This document shows, in pieces, positions 8,832-18,060 of a stretch of DNA of 64,000 nucleotides. Under the pieces are notes generated by a model. That model searched no databases, had not been told where the DNA came from, and saw only the letters and a program-made list of their open reading frames with translations. The translations under genes and the position numbers were made by a program. Where the stretch lies: positions 62,001-126,000 of the forward strand of contig CAWKOS010000003.1 in the NCBI GenBank assembly GCA_963851295.1, in the 5' to 3' direction. This DNA comes from JAOPZW01 sp963851295 (GTDB lineage Bacteria; Actinomycetota; Thermoleophilia; Solirubrobacterales; Solirubrobacteraceae). Every line of letters starts with the position of its first letter. Within the stretch, counting starts at the first letter, position 1.

Positions 8832-10057
8832 CGCCCGCCGAGACCCTGCGCATCGCGCTGGCCGGCATCACAGCCAACAAGCTGCGCTCGGGCCTGACGA
8901 TCCTCGGGATGACGATCGGGGTCGCGGCCGTGATCGTCCTCGTCGCGGTCGGCAACGGGTCCAAGAAGCAGGTGCAGGCGGGGATCGACGCGCTCGGCTC
9001 CAACGTCCTGCTCGTCCAGGGCCAGAACGGGCCGGGCGGCCCCGGCGGCTTCCGCCGCGGCGGCGGCGCGGGTGGGCTGACGCTCACGACGCAGGACGCC
9101 ACGGCCCTGCAGGACCAGTTCAACGCCCCGCACGTCAAGAGCGCAGCGCCGGTGGTCAACGCGACCGGCACGACGTTGGTAGCGGGTGCTACGTCCTACT
9201 CCCCGTCGTCCTTCGTCGGCACGACGCCCGCCTACGCCGACACGCGCGACTACAAGACGCAGGCCGGCGCGCTCTTCAGCGACCAGGACGTCAAGAAGCA
9301 CCGCCGGGTCGTCGTCCTCGGCCCGACCGTGGTCGAGAACCTCTTCGGCGGCCAGGACCCGGTCGGACAGTCGGTACGCGTCGACGGCACGGCCTTCGAG
9401 GTCGTCGGCGTCACCAAGCCGAAGGGCTCCAACGGCATCCAGGACCAGGACGACGTCGCGATCGCGCCGATCACCGCCGTCGAGGACTCGATCAGCGGCT
9501 ACGGATCGATCAGCAACATCACGGTGCAGGGCAGGTCGGGCGCGACGCTCGACGCCGCGCAGGCCGAGGTGACCTCGATCCTCGAGCAGCGCCATCACGT
9601 GACCGACCCCACCGACCCCGGCTTCCAGGTCATCAACCAGGGGTCGGTCCGCGAGGCGTCCAACCAGAGCACGCAGGTCTTCACGACGCTGCTCGGCGCC
9701 GTCGCCGCCATCTCGCTGCTCGTCGGCGGCATCGGCGTGATGAACATCATGCTCGTCAGCGTCACCGAGCGCACGCGCGAGATCGGCATCCGCAAGGCGA
9801 TCGGCGCGCGCCGCAGCGACATCCTCACCCAGTTCCTGACGGAGGCCGTCCTCGTCTCGCTCTTCGGCGGCCTGCTCGGCGTGGCGGCCGGCATCGTCGG
9901 CAGCCAGTTCACGATCGTCGGCGTCACCCCGGTGATCGCGGTCTACTCGGTCTTCCTCGCCTTCGGGGCCGCCGTCCTGTGCGGCCTCTTCTTCGGCACC
10001 TATCCGGCAGCCCGCGCCGCGGGCCTGCGCCCCATCGACGCCCTGAGATTCGAATGA
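8828..10057 (+). CDS. MacB-like ABC transporter permease
   Basis: A 409-residue permease of the MacB/FtsX family. It has an N-terminal helix (about residues 18-40, LRSGLTILGMTIGVAAVIVL), a large extracytoplasmic domain (about 45-275, with a Gly-rich patch near 70-80), then three C-terminal helices. The conserved core MNIMLVSVTERTREIGIRKAIGA is near residue 305, and the last helix is followed by YPARAAGLRPIDALRFE. The GTG start and GTGA overlap show coupling to the ATPase. With the adaptor it should export a peptide, antibiotic or lipid from the membrane. Confidence 0.92.
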
Positions 10058-10734
10058 GCACGAACCCCCACCTCGATCGCCCCATGCCCGACGACTACGA
10101 CGACGACGACTGGGATCCCGTCGACGACGAGGAGACGCTCCCGCCGCGGCCGCGACGGCGACTCGTGACGCCGCTGGCGGCGGTGTTCGCCGCCGTCGTG
10201 GTGGCCGCGCTGGGCTTCCTCGGCGGCGTCCAGGTCCAGAAGCACCAGGACAAGGCCTCGGGCAGCGGCGGCGCGAACGCGGCCGCTGCCGCGGCGAGCT
10301 TCGGGGCGCGCGGCGCCCGCGGGGGCGCAGCGGCCGGCGGCGGCGGCTTCGGCGGCGGTGGCGGCGGCGGGCCCGCCGGCGGCGGCGCCACGGTCGGCTC
10401 GGTCGCCAACAAGAGCGGCTCGACCCTCTACGTCAAGAACGCCGACGGCAACACGGTGAAGGTCAAGACCACGAGCCACTCGAAGATCAACCGCATGGCG
10501 CAGTCGAGCGTCGGCGCCATCCATCCGGGCGACACGGTGATCGTCCAGGGGACGACGAGCTCGAGCGGGACGGTGACCGCGTCGCAGATCACGGCGACGG
10601 CGGCGGGCGCGACCAGCGGGCTGTTCGGCGGCGGCGGCTTCGGGGGCGGCTTCCGCGGAGGCGGCGGCGGCGGAGGCGGCGGTGGCGGCCCGTCCGGCGC
10701 CGGCGGTGGCAGCAGCCAGTCCGGCGGCGGTTGA
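10054..10734 (+). CDS. Single-pass membrane protein with DUF5666-like domain and Gly-rich tail
   Basis: A 226-residue last gene of the exporter operon. The cytoplasmic N-terminus is strongly acidic (a run of Asp near residues 13-20). One helix follows at about residues 42-64, then a Gly/Ala-rich spacer. A small beta domain (about 113-185, GSVANKSGSTLYVKNADG to TVTASQITATAAG) resembles DUF5666 domains, and the tail is Gly-rich. The ATG shares bases with the permease stop (ATGA), which fixes the start and the operon membership. The role is unknown; a cell-wall-side accessory of the exporter is a reasonable inference. Confidence 0.75.
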   Translation: MSTNPHLDRPMPDDYDDDDWDPVDDEETLPPRPRRRLVTPLAAVFAAVVVAALGFLGGVQVQKHQDKASGSGGANAAAAAASFGARGARGGAAAGGGGFGGGGGGGPAGGGATVGSVANKSGSTLYVKNADGNTVKVKTTSHSKINRMAQSSVGAIHPGDTVIVQGTTSSSGTVTASQITATAAGATSGLFGGGGFGGGFRGGGGGGGGGGGPSGAGGGSSQSGGG

Positions 10735-10773
10735 GCCCGACGAGCACCTGCTCGTCGTCGCCTGCGCCCGCGG

Positions 10774-12111
10774 CTAGTCCCCGGCGCGCGGCGCGAGCAG
10801 GCCGCCGGTCGCGACCGCCCAGAGGGCGCCGGCGCCGAGCAGCGCCCACGGCCAGTCGAGGAGGTTCGCCAGCGGGAAGGCGGCGACCGCGGGCGCGAGC
10901 AGCCACGCGGTCGCGTTGACGCCGCGCCGCGGATCGACCTCGGTGGCCAGCGTCCAGCCGACGGCGACGTACCACGCAAGCACGGCGAGCAGGCCGGCCA
11001 GGCCGAGCTCGACCCACTCCTGCAGGCCGAGGTCGTGGGCGAAGCGGGTCGGGATCGGGCGCTCCTCGAGTTGACGCGCGCGCGTGGCGGCCAGGAAGGT
11101 CCCCGCGCCGTAGCCCTGCACCGGACGCTGCTCGGCGGTGTCCAGCGCGGCGCGCCAGATCCCGACGCGCCCGTGGCTCGGATCGGCGCCGCACGGCGAG
11201 CCGCGGTCGCCGAGCACGACGCCGGCCGTGGCGGCGATCCCCGCGACGGCGACCGCCGCCGTCCACGCCGCGCGGCTCCCGCCTCCCGCACGCTGCAGGG
11301 TGGCGACCGCGACGGGGATCGCCACCGCGGCCAGCGCGAGCGCGCGCTCGCCGCCGCTCGCGCGCGCGAGGTCGCCATGCAGGGCGAGCGCGCTCGCCGC
11401 GCCCCCGGCGATGACGGCCAGCGCGACGGGCCCGACGGCGCGGGCGCGTGGGGCGAGCGCGACGCACGCGGTCACCGCGAGGGCGCCGAGCCCCACCGCC
11501 GAGCGGTTGGCGGTCAGCGCGATCGTGGCGACGAGCAGCCACCCCGCGACCGCCCCGCCGACCGCAACGGCGCGGCTGCGCTGGCTCGCCACCGCCAGCG
11601 CGACGGGCAGCGCGCTCACGCACGCGAGCGCCAGCGCGGGCGGGTACTCGAACGACCCCGCCGGGCGCCAGCTTCCGCAGATGTCGAGCGACAGCGGGTC
11701 CGAGGTCGAGAGCGTCGCGATCAGACCTGCCACCGAGCCCGCGACCGCGACGGCGAGCAGGACGCCGGCGTGCCCCCACGGCGCGGGCACGCACCCCGCC
11801 GCCACGACGATCGCCGCGAGCGCGAGCACCGCGGCGGCGTCGCGGGCGGCGTCGGCCGGCGCGCCGGTCGTCCACGCCGCCGTCAGCGCCGTGATCGCGG
11901 CAAGGGCGGCGAGCGCGAGGACGATCGGATGGCGCGCGGCGCGACCGGCCGCCTCGGGCGCGATCGCGATCGCGGCGAGCGCCGCGAGGCCGGCCAGGAC
12001 CGCGACCGTCGCGCGTCCGTCGGCCGTGTAGCCGCCGCGCCAGGCGACGGCCACCGCGACGGCGACGAGCAGTGGCGCCCAGCGCCACGCCACGCCGCCG
12101 CGGACCGTCAT
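10774..12111 (-). CDS. O-antigen ligase/polymerase-like membrane protein
   Basis: A 445-residue protein with about ten to twelve Ala/Val/Leu-rich membrane helices. A large loop before the last helices carries the family pattern GRVGIWRAALDTAEQRPVQG (about residues 316-335), YGAGTF and, further on, HDLGLQEWVELGLAGL. This layout is typical of Wzy/WaaL-type proteins, which join or polymerise lipid-linked glycans outside the membrane. In a monoderm the product would be a capsular or wall glycan, or a glycoprotein. No other glycan genes adjoin it. It is convergent with the exporter operon. Confidence 0.78.
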   Translation of the reverse strand: MTVRGGVAWRWAPLLVAVAVAVAWRGGYTADGRATVAVLAGLAALAAIAIAPEAAGRAARHPIVLALAALAAITALTAAWTTGAPADAARDAAAVLALAAIVVAAGCVPAPWGHAGVLLAVAVAGSVAGLIATLSTSDPLSLDICGSWRPAGSFEYPPALALACVSALPVALAVASQRSRAVAVGGAVAGWLLVATIALTANRSAVGLGALAVTACVALAPRARAVGPVALAVIAGGAASALALHGDLARASGGERALALAAVAIPVAVATLQRAGGGSRAAWTAAVAVAGIAATAGVVLGDRGSPCGADPSHGRVGIWRAALDTAEQRPVQGYGAGTFLAATRARQLEERPIPTRFAHDLGLQEWVELGLAGLLAVLAWYVAVGWTLATEVDPRRGVNATAWLLAPAVAAFPLANLLDWPWALLGAGALWAVATGGLLAPRAGD

Positions 12112-12120
12112 GCAGTGGGC

Positions 12121-12660
12121 CTAACCCGACTGCGCCTTCTTCATGCAGGCCTGCTGCGCGGTCGCCGCGTCGTCCTGCTGCTTGGTGAGCGCCGCGTACT
12201 GCGCGTCATAGTCCGGCGCGCTCGGATCCAAGGTGGCGATCTGCTGCTGGATCGGGCCCACCTTGGCGTTGTAGGCCGTCTGGCACGCCTTCTCGGCCTT
12301 GGCCTGCCTGGCCACCTTCGCCTTGGCCTTCCCGAACTTCGCCTTGGCGGCCTTCAGGCACGCGGCTCTCTTGGCGCCGGTCTTCTTCGCGCAGGCCTTC
12401 TTGGCGACGAAGTAGGCCGCCTGCGCGCGGCAGCCCTGCGCCTCGGCGAGCTTGTTCGCCGCGCCGTAGTACTTGTCGCACGCCGCCTTGTTCTTGGGAT
12501 TGGTCGGCTTCTTCGGAAGCGGACCCCCGTACGCGTCGAGCTTGTTGTTCGTCGCCGGCCCCGCCGGCGCCGTCGTCGCCAGCACGATGCCGCCGATCAC
12601 CAGCATGGCCGCCAGCACGGCCAGCACGCCCCGGCTCCGTCGACCCGATCCGCTTCTCAT
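12121..12660 (-). CDS. Secreted or membrane-anchored Lys/Ala/Cys-rich hypothetical protein
   Basis: A 179-residue protein with a basic N-terminus (MRSGSGRRSR) and one hydrophobic helix (about residues 11-32), then a mature part very rich in Lys, Ala and regularly spaced Cys (six cysteines, mostly in AC-x-K settings). Helical stretches end with PIQQQIATLDPSAPDYDAQY. The family is not recognised. The ATG at 12660 is preceded by a GGAGGAG ribosome site, and TACGGT upstream could be the -10 element. The stop lies nine bases before the start of the O-antigen-ligase-like gene, suggesting that the two are co-transcribed. Confidence 0.65.
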   Translation of the reverse strand: MRSGSGRRSRGVLAVLAAMLVIGGIVLATTAPAGPATNNKLDAYGGPLPKKPTNPKNKAACDKYYGAANKLAEAQGCRAQAAYFVAKKACAKKTGAKRAACLKAAKAKFGKAKAKVARQAKAEKACQTAYNAKVGPIQQQIATLDPSAPDYDAQYAALTKQQDDAATAQQACMKKAQSG

Positions 12661-12716
12661 GGTTACCGCCCCTCTCCTCCGGAAAGGCGACCGTACCAGG
12701 ACGCCCGGGCGCGCGC

Positions 12717-13106
12717 CTAGATGTAGTACATCGCCGCGCCCGCCTCGCGCGCCTCGCGCTCGATGACGTCGGCGATGGTCGACGCGGCGAGGACGTCGCG
12801 GGCGGCGGTGGCGGCGTCGGCGAAGATGCCGGTCGCCTCGCGGCCGAGGGGGCCGTCCAGGAGCTCGACGATCTCGAGGACCGTGATCTCGTGCGGTGGG
12901 CGGCCGAAGGAGTAGCCGCCCTTGACCCCCCGCTGGGAGCGCAGGATGCCGGCGCGGCGCAGGACGGCGAAAAGCTGCTCGAGGAACTGGACCGGGATGT
13001 CGCGCTTGCGGGCGAGCTCGCCGATCGGGACCGGGCCCTCGCCGGAGCGGCCGAGCTCGGCCAGGGCGCGGAGGGCGTAGGGGCTCTTGGTCGTGATCGA
13101 GAGCAT
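12717..13106 (-). CDS. Rrf2-family transcriptional regulator without cluster cysteines
   Basis: A DNA-binding regulator of 129 residues. The N-terminal winged helix reads MLSITTKSPYALRALAELGR, then IGELARKRDIPVQFLEQLFAVLRRAGILRSQRGVKGGY, the canonical Rrf2 DNA-binding and wing pattern. The region that holds three Fe-S cysteines in IscR and NsrR has none here, so it cannot bind a cluster in that way and is more like CymR. CymR controls cysteine metabolism in Firmicutes; a similar role here is only a guess. TACGAT lies upstream of the ATG with a short leader. It is divergent from the hydrolase gene at 13195. Confidence 0.88.
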   Translation of the reverse strand: MLSITTKSPYALRALAELGRSGEGPVPIGELARKRDIPVQFLEQLFAVLRRAGILRSQRGVKGGYSFGRPPHEITVLEIVELLDGPLGREATGIFADAATAARDVLAASTIADVIEREAREAGAAMYYI

Positions 13107-13194
13107 CGGTCCTCGGGCGATCGTATGGCACCGGTCGCGGGTGGCGCCGCGCCGCGGCCGAACCCGCGCCGGCTCGCGTGCTAAGACCGGGCCG

Positions 13195-14022
13195 ATGAGC
13201 TCCTGGCGCAGGCTGACCCGAGGCGGCGTCCGCATGGCCTGCCGCGATTTCGGCGGCGAAGGCCAGGCGGCGCTGTTGCTGCACGGCCTCGCGGGACACG
13301 CCGAGGAATGGACGCAGACCGCGTCATGGTTGACGCAGCGCTGCAAGGTGCTCGCGCCCGATGCGCGCGGGCACGGGCGCAGCGAGCGCGCGCCCGACGA
13401 CGTGTCCCGGGCCGCCCAGGTCGCCGATGCGTCGTTCGTCGCGGAGCGCCTCGGGCTGTCCCCCGTGGTCCTGGTGGGTCAGTCGTTCGGAGGGCTGACG
13501 GCGCTGTCGCTGGCGGCCGAGCGCCCGGACCTGGTGCGTGGTCTCGTCGTCGTGGACGCGAGCCCGGCAGGCTCACGCGAGGACGCCGAGGCCGCGGCGC
13601 GCGACCTCGGCGATGCACTGCGGCGCTGGCCCGTGCCCTTTGCTTCGCGCGCGGCGGCCGAGGCGTTCTTCCAGCAGCGCTTCGGCGGGCGGCTCGCCGC
13701 CTCGGCGTGGGCCGACGGCCTGGAGCAGCGCGACGGCGGGTGGTGGCCGCGCTTCGACGTCGACGTCATGACCCGCATGCTGCGTGCCGCGCTTGCAGAG
13801 CCGAGCTGGGACGCCTGGGAGCGCATCGCCTGCCCGACGCTGATCGTGCGCTCCGGCGACGACGTCGTCGAGCCCGGCGTCGCCCGGGAGATGGTGGAGC
13901 GTCAGCCTCGCGCCCGGCTCGTCGAGATCGCGGACGCCGGCCACGACGTCCACCTGGACAGGCCCCACGAGTGGCGCGAGGCGCTCGAGGACTACCTCGA
14001 CGGCCTTGTCCCTACGGCGTGA
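13195..14022 (+). CDS. Alpha/beta hydrolase
   Basis: A 275-residue alpha/beta-hydrolase-fold enzyme. The oxyanion region is LLLHGLAGHAEEW (about residues 25-37), then the DARGHGRSE motif. The nucleophile is in GQSFGGLTA near 98, the acid in RSGDDVVEP, and the histidine in DAGHDVHLD near 250. The pattern is that of esterases and haloperoxidase-like hydrolases with unknown natural substrate. The longer open frame upstream is discounted because the ATG at 13195 places the fold at the normal start. The 3' end overlaps the convergent nuclease gene by 11 bases. Confidence 0.85.
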   Translation: MSSWRRLTRGGVRMACRDFGGEGQAALLLHGLAGHAEEWTQTASWLTQRCKVLAPDARGHGRSERAPDDVSRAAQVADASFVAERLGLSPVVLVGQSFGGLTALSLAAERPDLVRGLVVVDASPAGSREDAEAAARDLGDALRRWPVPFASRAAAEAFFQQRFGGRLAASAWADGLEQRDGGWWPRFDVDVMTRMLRAALAEPSWDAWERIACPTLIVRSGDDVVEPGVAREMVERQPRARLVEIADAGHDVHLDRPHEWREALEDYLDGLVPTA

Positions 14023-14464
14023 TGTCGATGCGGAACGGCTGGTCCTCGCACCAGCCCTCGAGCTGGTTGCCCATCGTCGAGCCGGCGCCGCGGTTGTCGG
14101 ACGGATCGATGTACCGGACGTCGGCGCCCGCCCCGCCCTCGCGGCTCATGGCCGGCGGATACTCATCACGATCCTTGTCCGAGCGCGGCGGGTAGTCGGC
14201 AAGCGACGCCGCACGGTGGGCGTCCTCGTCGGCGCGGTCGATGTGCAGCAGGCTCGGCTGGCCGTCGGCGATGGCGTCGGAGAGGTGGTCGGTCGTCTCC
14301 GGGTACTTGCTCGAGGAGAGCGTGACGTGGACGGAGTTGTGCTGGCTCTGGCACGCCGCCGCGCGGGCGACGTCGTGGGCGGTGACGGACGGGAGCGCTG
14401 CGGCACCGGCGCTCGTGAGCGCGGTGGCCGCGAGGACGGCGGCGAGGCGGAGGCGAAGGCGCAA
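14012..14464 (-). CDS. Secreted NucA/NucB-type deoxyribonuclease
   Basis: A 150-residue secreted nuclease. The N-terminus MRLRLRLAAVLAATALTSAG is a signal peptide ending near AGAAA. The mature domain shows the NucA/NucB signature: a HID-containing segment, then DRDEYPPAMSREGG and VRYIDPSDNRGAGSTMGNQL. In Bacillus NucB this catalytic DRDE region cuts DNA outside the cell and disperses biofilm matrix. The start is the TTG at 14464, since AGGAG lies six bases before it and it gives a clean signal peptide; an ATG 13 codons further upstream would add an atypical leader. It stands alone, convergent with a hydrolase. Confidence 0.85.
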   Translation of the reverse strand: MRLRLRLAAVLAATALTSAGAAALPSVTAHDVARAAACQSQHNSVHVTLSSSKYPETTDHLSDAIADGQPSLLHIDRADEDAHRAASLADYPPRSDKDRDEYPPAMSREGGAGADVRYIDPSDNRGAGSTMGNQLEGWCEDQPFRIDITP

Positions 14465-14470
14465 GGCGGG

Positions 14471-14475
14471 CTCCT
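14471..14475 (-). promoter_or_regulatory. Shine-Dalgarno AGGAG deciding a TTG start
   Basis: AGGAG reads on the minus strand and ends six bases before the TTG at 14464. It supports the TTG as start codon of the NucA/NucB-type nuclease over the upstream ATG at 14503. Confidence 0.6.
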
Positions 14476-14643
14476 GGTGGAGAGGTCGGGCCGGCCCGCC
14501 CATACCCCCGCCCGCGCGCGCGACGCCTCACGGTGTCACGCGACGAGTTGGCGCGTTCGCGCCCTGACACGCGCGGTGGCGAGGTCAGGGCGCGGCGTAG
14601 TAGCAGCGCTCGCGCCGTCGCGGCGCGAGCGCGGAACGCCGGC

Positions 14644-15738
14644 CTACAGCCAGCCGCGCTCGGTGGCGATGAGGACGGCCTGGGCGCGGTCGACCGCGCC
14701 GAGCTTGCCGTAGATGTTGTGCAGGTGGGTGCGCACGGTGCTCGTCGAGAGGGCGAGCTCGTGGGCGATCTGCTTGTAGACCTTGCCCTCGGCGAGGCGC
14801 TTGAGGACCTCGAGCTCGCGCGTGGAGAGCGGGCAGGGGTCGATCTGGCGGGTGCGCTGGCCGGCCGGGTAGGGCAGGTCGTACATGACGCTGCGCAGCT
14901 CGGTCGGGCCGAGGCCGACGGTGCGGGCGCACTTCAGCAGCTCGGTCGGGCTGACGGCGCTGCCCTGCGAGTAGTGGGCGAGCATGTCGCCGAGGCGGAC
15001 GAAGGCGGCCTCGCCGACGGCGTCGTCGGCGTGGTGGCGCTCGATGACCGAGGCGACCGACTTGGGCAGGCCCCAGCGGCGGGCGAGGACGCCGCCGACC
15101 AGCGAGTGGTCGACGCCGAGCTCGCGGCGCTCGCGGTGGATGCGCTCCTCAGGCGTGCGCGCGTTGCCGTGCACCTGGCCGGGATAGCCCGGGTAGGCGT
15201 GCATGAGGACGAGCTTGCCGATGTCGTGCAGCAGCGCCGTGACCATCAGGCGGTCGCGGTACTCGTAGCCGGCCTCGATGGCGAGGCGGTCGGCGGCGCG
15301 CTGGGTGGCGACGCCGTGCAGGCGGAAGCGCTCGGGCGCGGCGTCCCAGACGGACGAGCGCTCGAAGAAGTCGAAGGTGCGGGCGCGGGCAGCGAGGCCC
15401 TGCACCGCCTCGGGCGACAGCAGCTCGACGGCCTCGACGACCGACTCGACGCGGCCGCGCGAGCGACCCTCGACCTGGTTGGCCAGGCGCAGGACGGCGA
15501 TCACGAGGGCGACGTCGGACTCGACGGCGGCGACCACGTCGCCGGGCGAGATGCGCTCGGCGGTGACGAGGCGCAGCAGGCGGTCGCGCGACTCGGCCAG
15601 CGCCGGGAAGTTCTCCAGCGCCTCGAAGGCAGCCGTGAGCCGGCGGCCGTGGCCTTCGTTGTGGCGGCGCTGTGCGCCGGCGGCCTCGGTGGCGGTGGGT
15701 CGAATGGGCTTGACGTTGGCGGAGGCGGGCGGGGTCAT
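14644..15738 (-). CDS. HDOD-domain protein with C-terminal LuxR-type DNA-binding domain
   Basis: A 364-residue regulator. Residues about 35-240 form an HDOD domain: PALAESRDRLLRLV, then VAAVESDVALVIAVLRLAN, then a preserved HD site in VTALLHDIGKLVL and further His in the DHSLVGG and IERHH segments. The HD pair is kept, so phosphohydrolase activity is possible. Residues about 298-364 are a GerE/LuxR helix-turn-helix (LSTRELEVLKRLAEGKVYKQIAHELALSTSTVRTH, continuing LHNIYGKLG). HDOD proteins usually lack a DNA-binding domain, so the fusion suggests a signal-responsive transcription factor. The ATG at 15738 is the first sensible start before the HDOD region. Confidence 0.85.
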   Translation of the reverse strand: MTPPASANVKPIRPTATEAAGAQRRHNEGHGRRLTAAFEALENFPALAESRDRLLRLVTAERISPGDVVAAVESDVALVIAVLRLANQVEGRSRGRVESVVEAVELLSPEAVQGLAARARTFDFFERSSVWDAAPERFRLHGVATQRAADRLAIEAGYEYRDRLMVTALLHDIGKLVLMHAYPGYPGQVHGNARTPEERIHRERRELGVDHSLVGGVLARRWGLPKSVASVIERHHADDAVGEAAFVRLGDMLAHYSQGSAVSPTELLKCARTVGLGPTELRSVMYDLPYPAGQRTRQIDPCPLSTRELEVLKRLAEGKVYKQIAHELALSTSTVRTHLHNIYGKLGAVDRAQAVLIATERGWL

Positions 15739-15854
15739 GTCGATCGGGTCAGGGCCTTTGCTTGCGTGCTGGGGAGAGCTGACCCTCGTACTATCGGCAG
15801 GTGTGGACGGGTGTTTGAGCCGCCTGCCCGATCGACCTGTGATCGGGCAGCTTC

Positions 15855-17180
15855 TCAGGTCCGCAGCGCGGCGTCGATGCGCGACAGCGACTCGTCGCGA
15901 CCGAGTACCGCGAGGGTCTCGAAGATGCCCGGCGAGACCGTCGTGCCGGCCAGCGCGACCCGCACCGGCTGGAAGACGTCCTTGGCCTTGACCCCCCGGG
16001 TCTCGACCACGCCGCGCAGCGCCTGCTCGATGTGCTCGGGGTCGAAGGGCTCGGTCCCCTCGAGCGCCGTCCGGGCGTCCGCCAACGCCTCGCGGCCCCC
16101 GTCGGAGAGCCATTTCTCGCGCGCCGCGGGGTCGTCGGCGGGCCCGTCGAAGATGAAGCCGGCCAGCGGCCAGAAGTCCGCCAGGGTCTGGATCTTCTCC
16201 TCGGAGATCGCGACCGCGTCGTGCAGCCCGGCGCGGCCGGTGAACGCCTCCAGGCGGCGCGTGATCTCGTCGGTGCCCAGCTCGCGCATGTAGCGCCCGT
16301 CCATCCAGCGCAGCTTCTGCTCGTCGAAGCGCGCCGGGTTGCGCGACACGCGCTCGATCCGGAAGCGCTTGACGAGCTCGTCGGTCGGGATGATCGTCTC
16401 GTCGTCCTCGTCGCCCCAGCCCAGCAGCGCGAGGTAGTTGCGCACCGCCTCGGGCAGGTAGCCGGCGTCGCGCAGGTCCTGGACCGACGCGGCGCCGTGG
16501 CGCTTGGACAGCTTCTTGCCGTCGGGCCCGTGCAGGAGCGGCAGGTGCGCGTACAGCGGGGCCTCGGCGCCGAGCGCCTCCAGGACGAGCAGCTGCTTGG
16601 GCGTGTTGGAGAGGTGGTCCTCGCCGCGGATGACGTGCGTGATGCCCGCGTCGAGGTCGTCGACGGCGACCGCGAAGTTGTAGAGGACGCTGCCGTCGGC
16701 GCGGGCGATGACCGGGTCGTCCATGTGGACGTGCTGAAAGGTCGTGTCGCCGCGGATGAGGTCGTGGACCACGGTCTCGCCCTCGTCGGGGACGCGCAGG
16801 CGCACGGCGCCCTCGCCCTCAGGCTCGCCGCGGAAGCCGCGCTCGGCGCCGTGGCGCTCCTTGTAGGCCTTGACGTCGTCGCCGGTGGCGCTCGAGCGGT
16901 AGGCGTGGCCGCTCTCGAGCAGGCGCCCGAGGACCTCCTGGTGGCGGTCGCTGCGGGAGATCTGCGAGATCGGGCCCTCGTCCCAGTCGAGCTCGAGCCA
17001 GCGCAGCGCCTCGAGGATCTGCTCGACGTTCTCCGGCGTCGAGCGCTCGCGGTCGGTGTCCTCGATGCGCAGGACGAAGGTGCCGCCCTGCCCGCGCGCG
17101 AGCAGCCAGTTGTAGAGCGCGGTGCGCGCCCCGCCGATGTGCAGCTGGCCGGTCGGGCTGGGGGCGAAGCGGACGCGCAT
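15855..17180 (-). CDS. gltX: Glutamate--tRNA ligase
   Basis: Charges tRNA-Glu, 441 residues. The HIGH-type motif is PTGQLHIGGARTALYNWL (residues 9-26) and the KMSKS-type loop is GKKLSKRHGAASV near 231. The anticodon-binding C-terminal part is somewhat short compared with about 470-490 in many bacteria, consistent with compact actinobacterial forms. The enzyme is cytoplasmic. The ATG at 17180 is only 19 bases from the divergent nfo ATG. A TAGAGT hexamer nine bases before the start suggests a very short leader. Confidence 0.95.
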   Translation of the reverse strand: MRVRFAPSPTGQLHIGGARTALYNWLLARGQGGTFVLRIEDTDRERSTPENVEQILEALRWLELDWDEGPISQISRSDRHQEVLGRLLESGHAYRSSATGDDVKAYKERHGAERGFRGEPEGEGAVRLRVPDEGETVVHDLIRGDTTFQHVHMDDPVIARADGSVLYNFAVAVDDLDAGITHVIRGEDHLSNTPKQLLVLEALGAEAPLYAHLPLLHGPDGKKLSKRHGAASVQDLRDAGYLPEAVRNYLALLGWGDEDDETIIPTDELVKRFRIERVSRNPARFDEQKLRWMDGRYMRELGTDEITRRLEAFTGRAGLHDAVAISEEKIQTLADFWPLAGFIFDGPADDPAAREKWLSDGGREALADARTALEGTEPFDPEHIEQALRGVVETRGVKAKDVFQPVRVALAGTTVSPGIFETLAVLGRDESLSRIDAALRT

Positions 17181-17199
17181 TGCTGTAGGACTCTAGGCA

Positions 17200-18060
17200 A
17201 TGCTCATCGGTGCCCACGTCTCCCCCGCCGGCGGCCCGGCGAACGCCATCGCCCGCGGCGTCGAGAAGGGCTGCGACGCGATCCAGATCTTCAACCAGAA
17301 CCCGCGCGCCTGGAAGCCGACGGTCTACAGCGACGACCAGGTCGCCGAGTTCCGCGCCGCGATGGACAAGAGCCGCGTCGACGCGCTGCTCATCCACGCC
17401 GTCTACCTCCTCAACCCGGCCAGCGACGAGAAGGAGTTCCGCGACAAGACGCTCGCGTCGCTCATCGCCTCGCTGCGCGCCGGCGACGCGCTCGGCGCCC
17501 ACGCCGTCGTCCTGCATCCCGGAAGCGCCAAGGCCGGCAAGGTCGGGCCGGCCATCAAGCGCGCGGGCAAGGTCATCGCGCGGGCGCTGCGCGAGAGCGA
17601 CCGCTGCCCGCTGCACCTCGAGAACACCGCGGGCGCCGGCGGCACCCTCGGGCGCTCGTTCGAGGAGCTGGCCGAGCTCATCGACGTCGCCGGCGGCGAC
17701 CAGCGCCTCGGGGTCTGCCTGGACTCCTGCCACCTCTACGCCTCGGGCTTCGACATCCGCACCGAGGAAGGGCTCGCCCAGGCCCTCGACGACTGCGTGG
17801 AGATCGTGGGGGCCGATCGCGTCGGCTCGCTGCACCTCAACGACTCCAAGGAGCCGCTGGGCTCCAACCGCGACCGCCACGCCGACGTCGGCGAGGGCGA
17901 GCTCGGCAACCGGGGCTGCGCGGTCTTCCTCTCCGAGCCGCGCTTCCAGGGCCTGCCGCTCGTGCTCGAGACCCCAGGGCCCGACCGTCAGGGGCCCACG
18001 AAGGCGGAGATCACGCGGACGCGGCGGCTGCGCAGTCAGGGCATCAGACGACGCAGTTAG
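17200..18060 (+). CDS. nfo: Deoxyribonuclease IV (endonuclease IV, AP endonuclease)
   Basis: Cuts DNA 5' of abasic sites in base-excision repair using a three-metal centre. The 286-residue TIM barrel shows the expected ligands: GAHVSPAGG at the N-terminus, LIHAVYLLN, VLHPGS, LENTAG, CLDSCHLYASGFD, LHLNDSK, DRHADVGEG and LETPG. The length matches the family. It is divergent from gltX with a 19-base gap. It is followed by a non-coding stretch before the 3' end of dnaE. Confidence 0.95.
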   Translation: MLIGAHVSPAGGPANAIARGVEKGCDAIQIFNQNPRAWKPTVYSDDQVAEFRAAMDKSRVDALLIHAVYLLNPASDEKEFRDKTLASLIASLRAGDALGAHAVVLHPGSAKAGKVGPAIKRAGKVIARALRESDRCPLHLENTAGAGGTLGRSFEELAELIDVAGGDQRLGVCLDSCHLYASGFDIRTEEGLAQALDDCVEIVGADRVGSLHLNDSKEPLGSNRDRHADVGEGELGNRGCAVFLSEPRFQGLPLVLETPGPDRQGPTKAEITRTRRLRSQGIRRRS

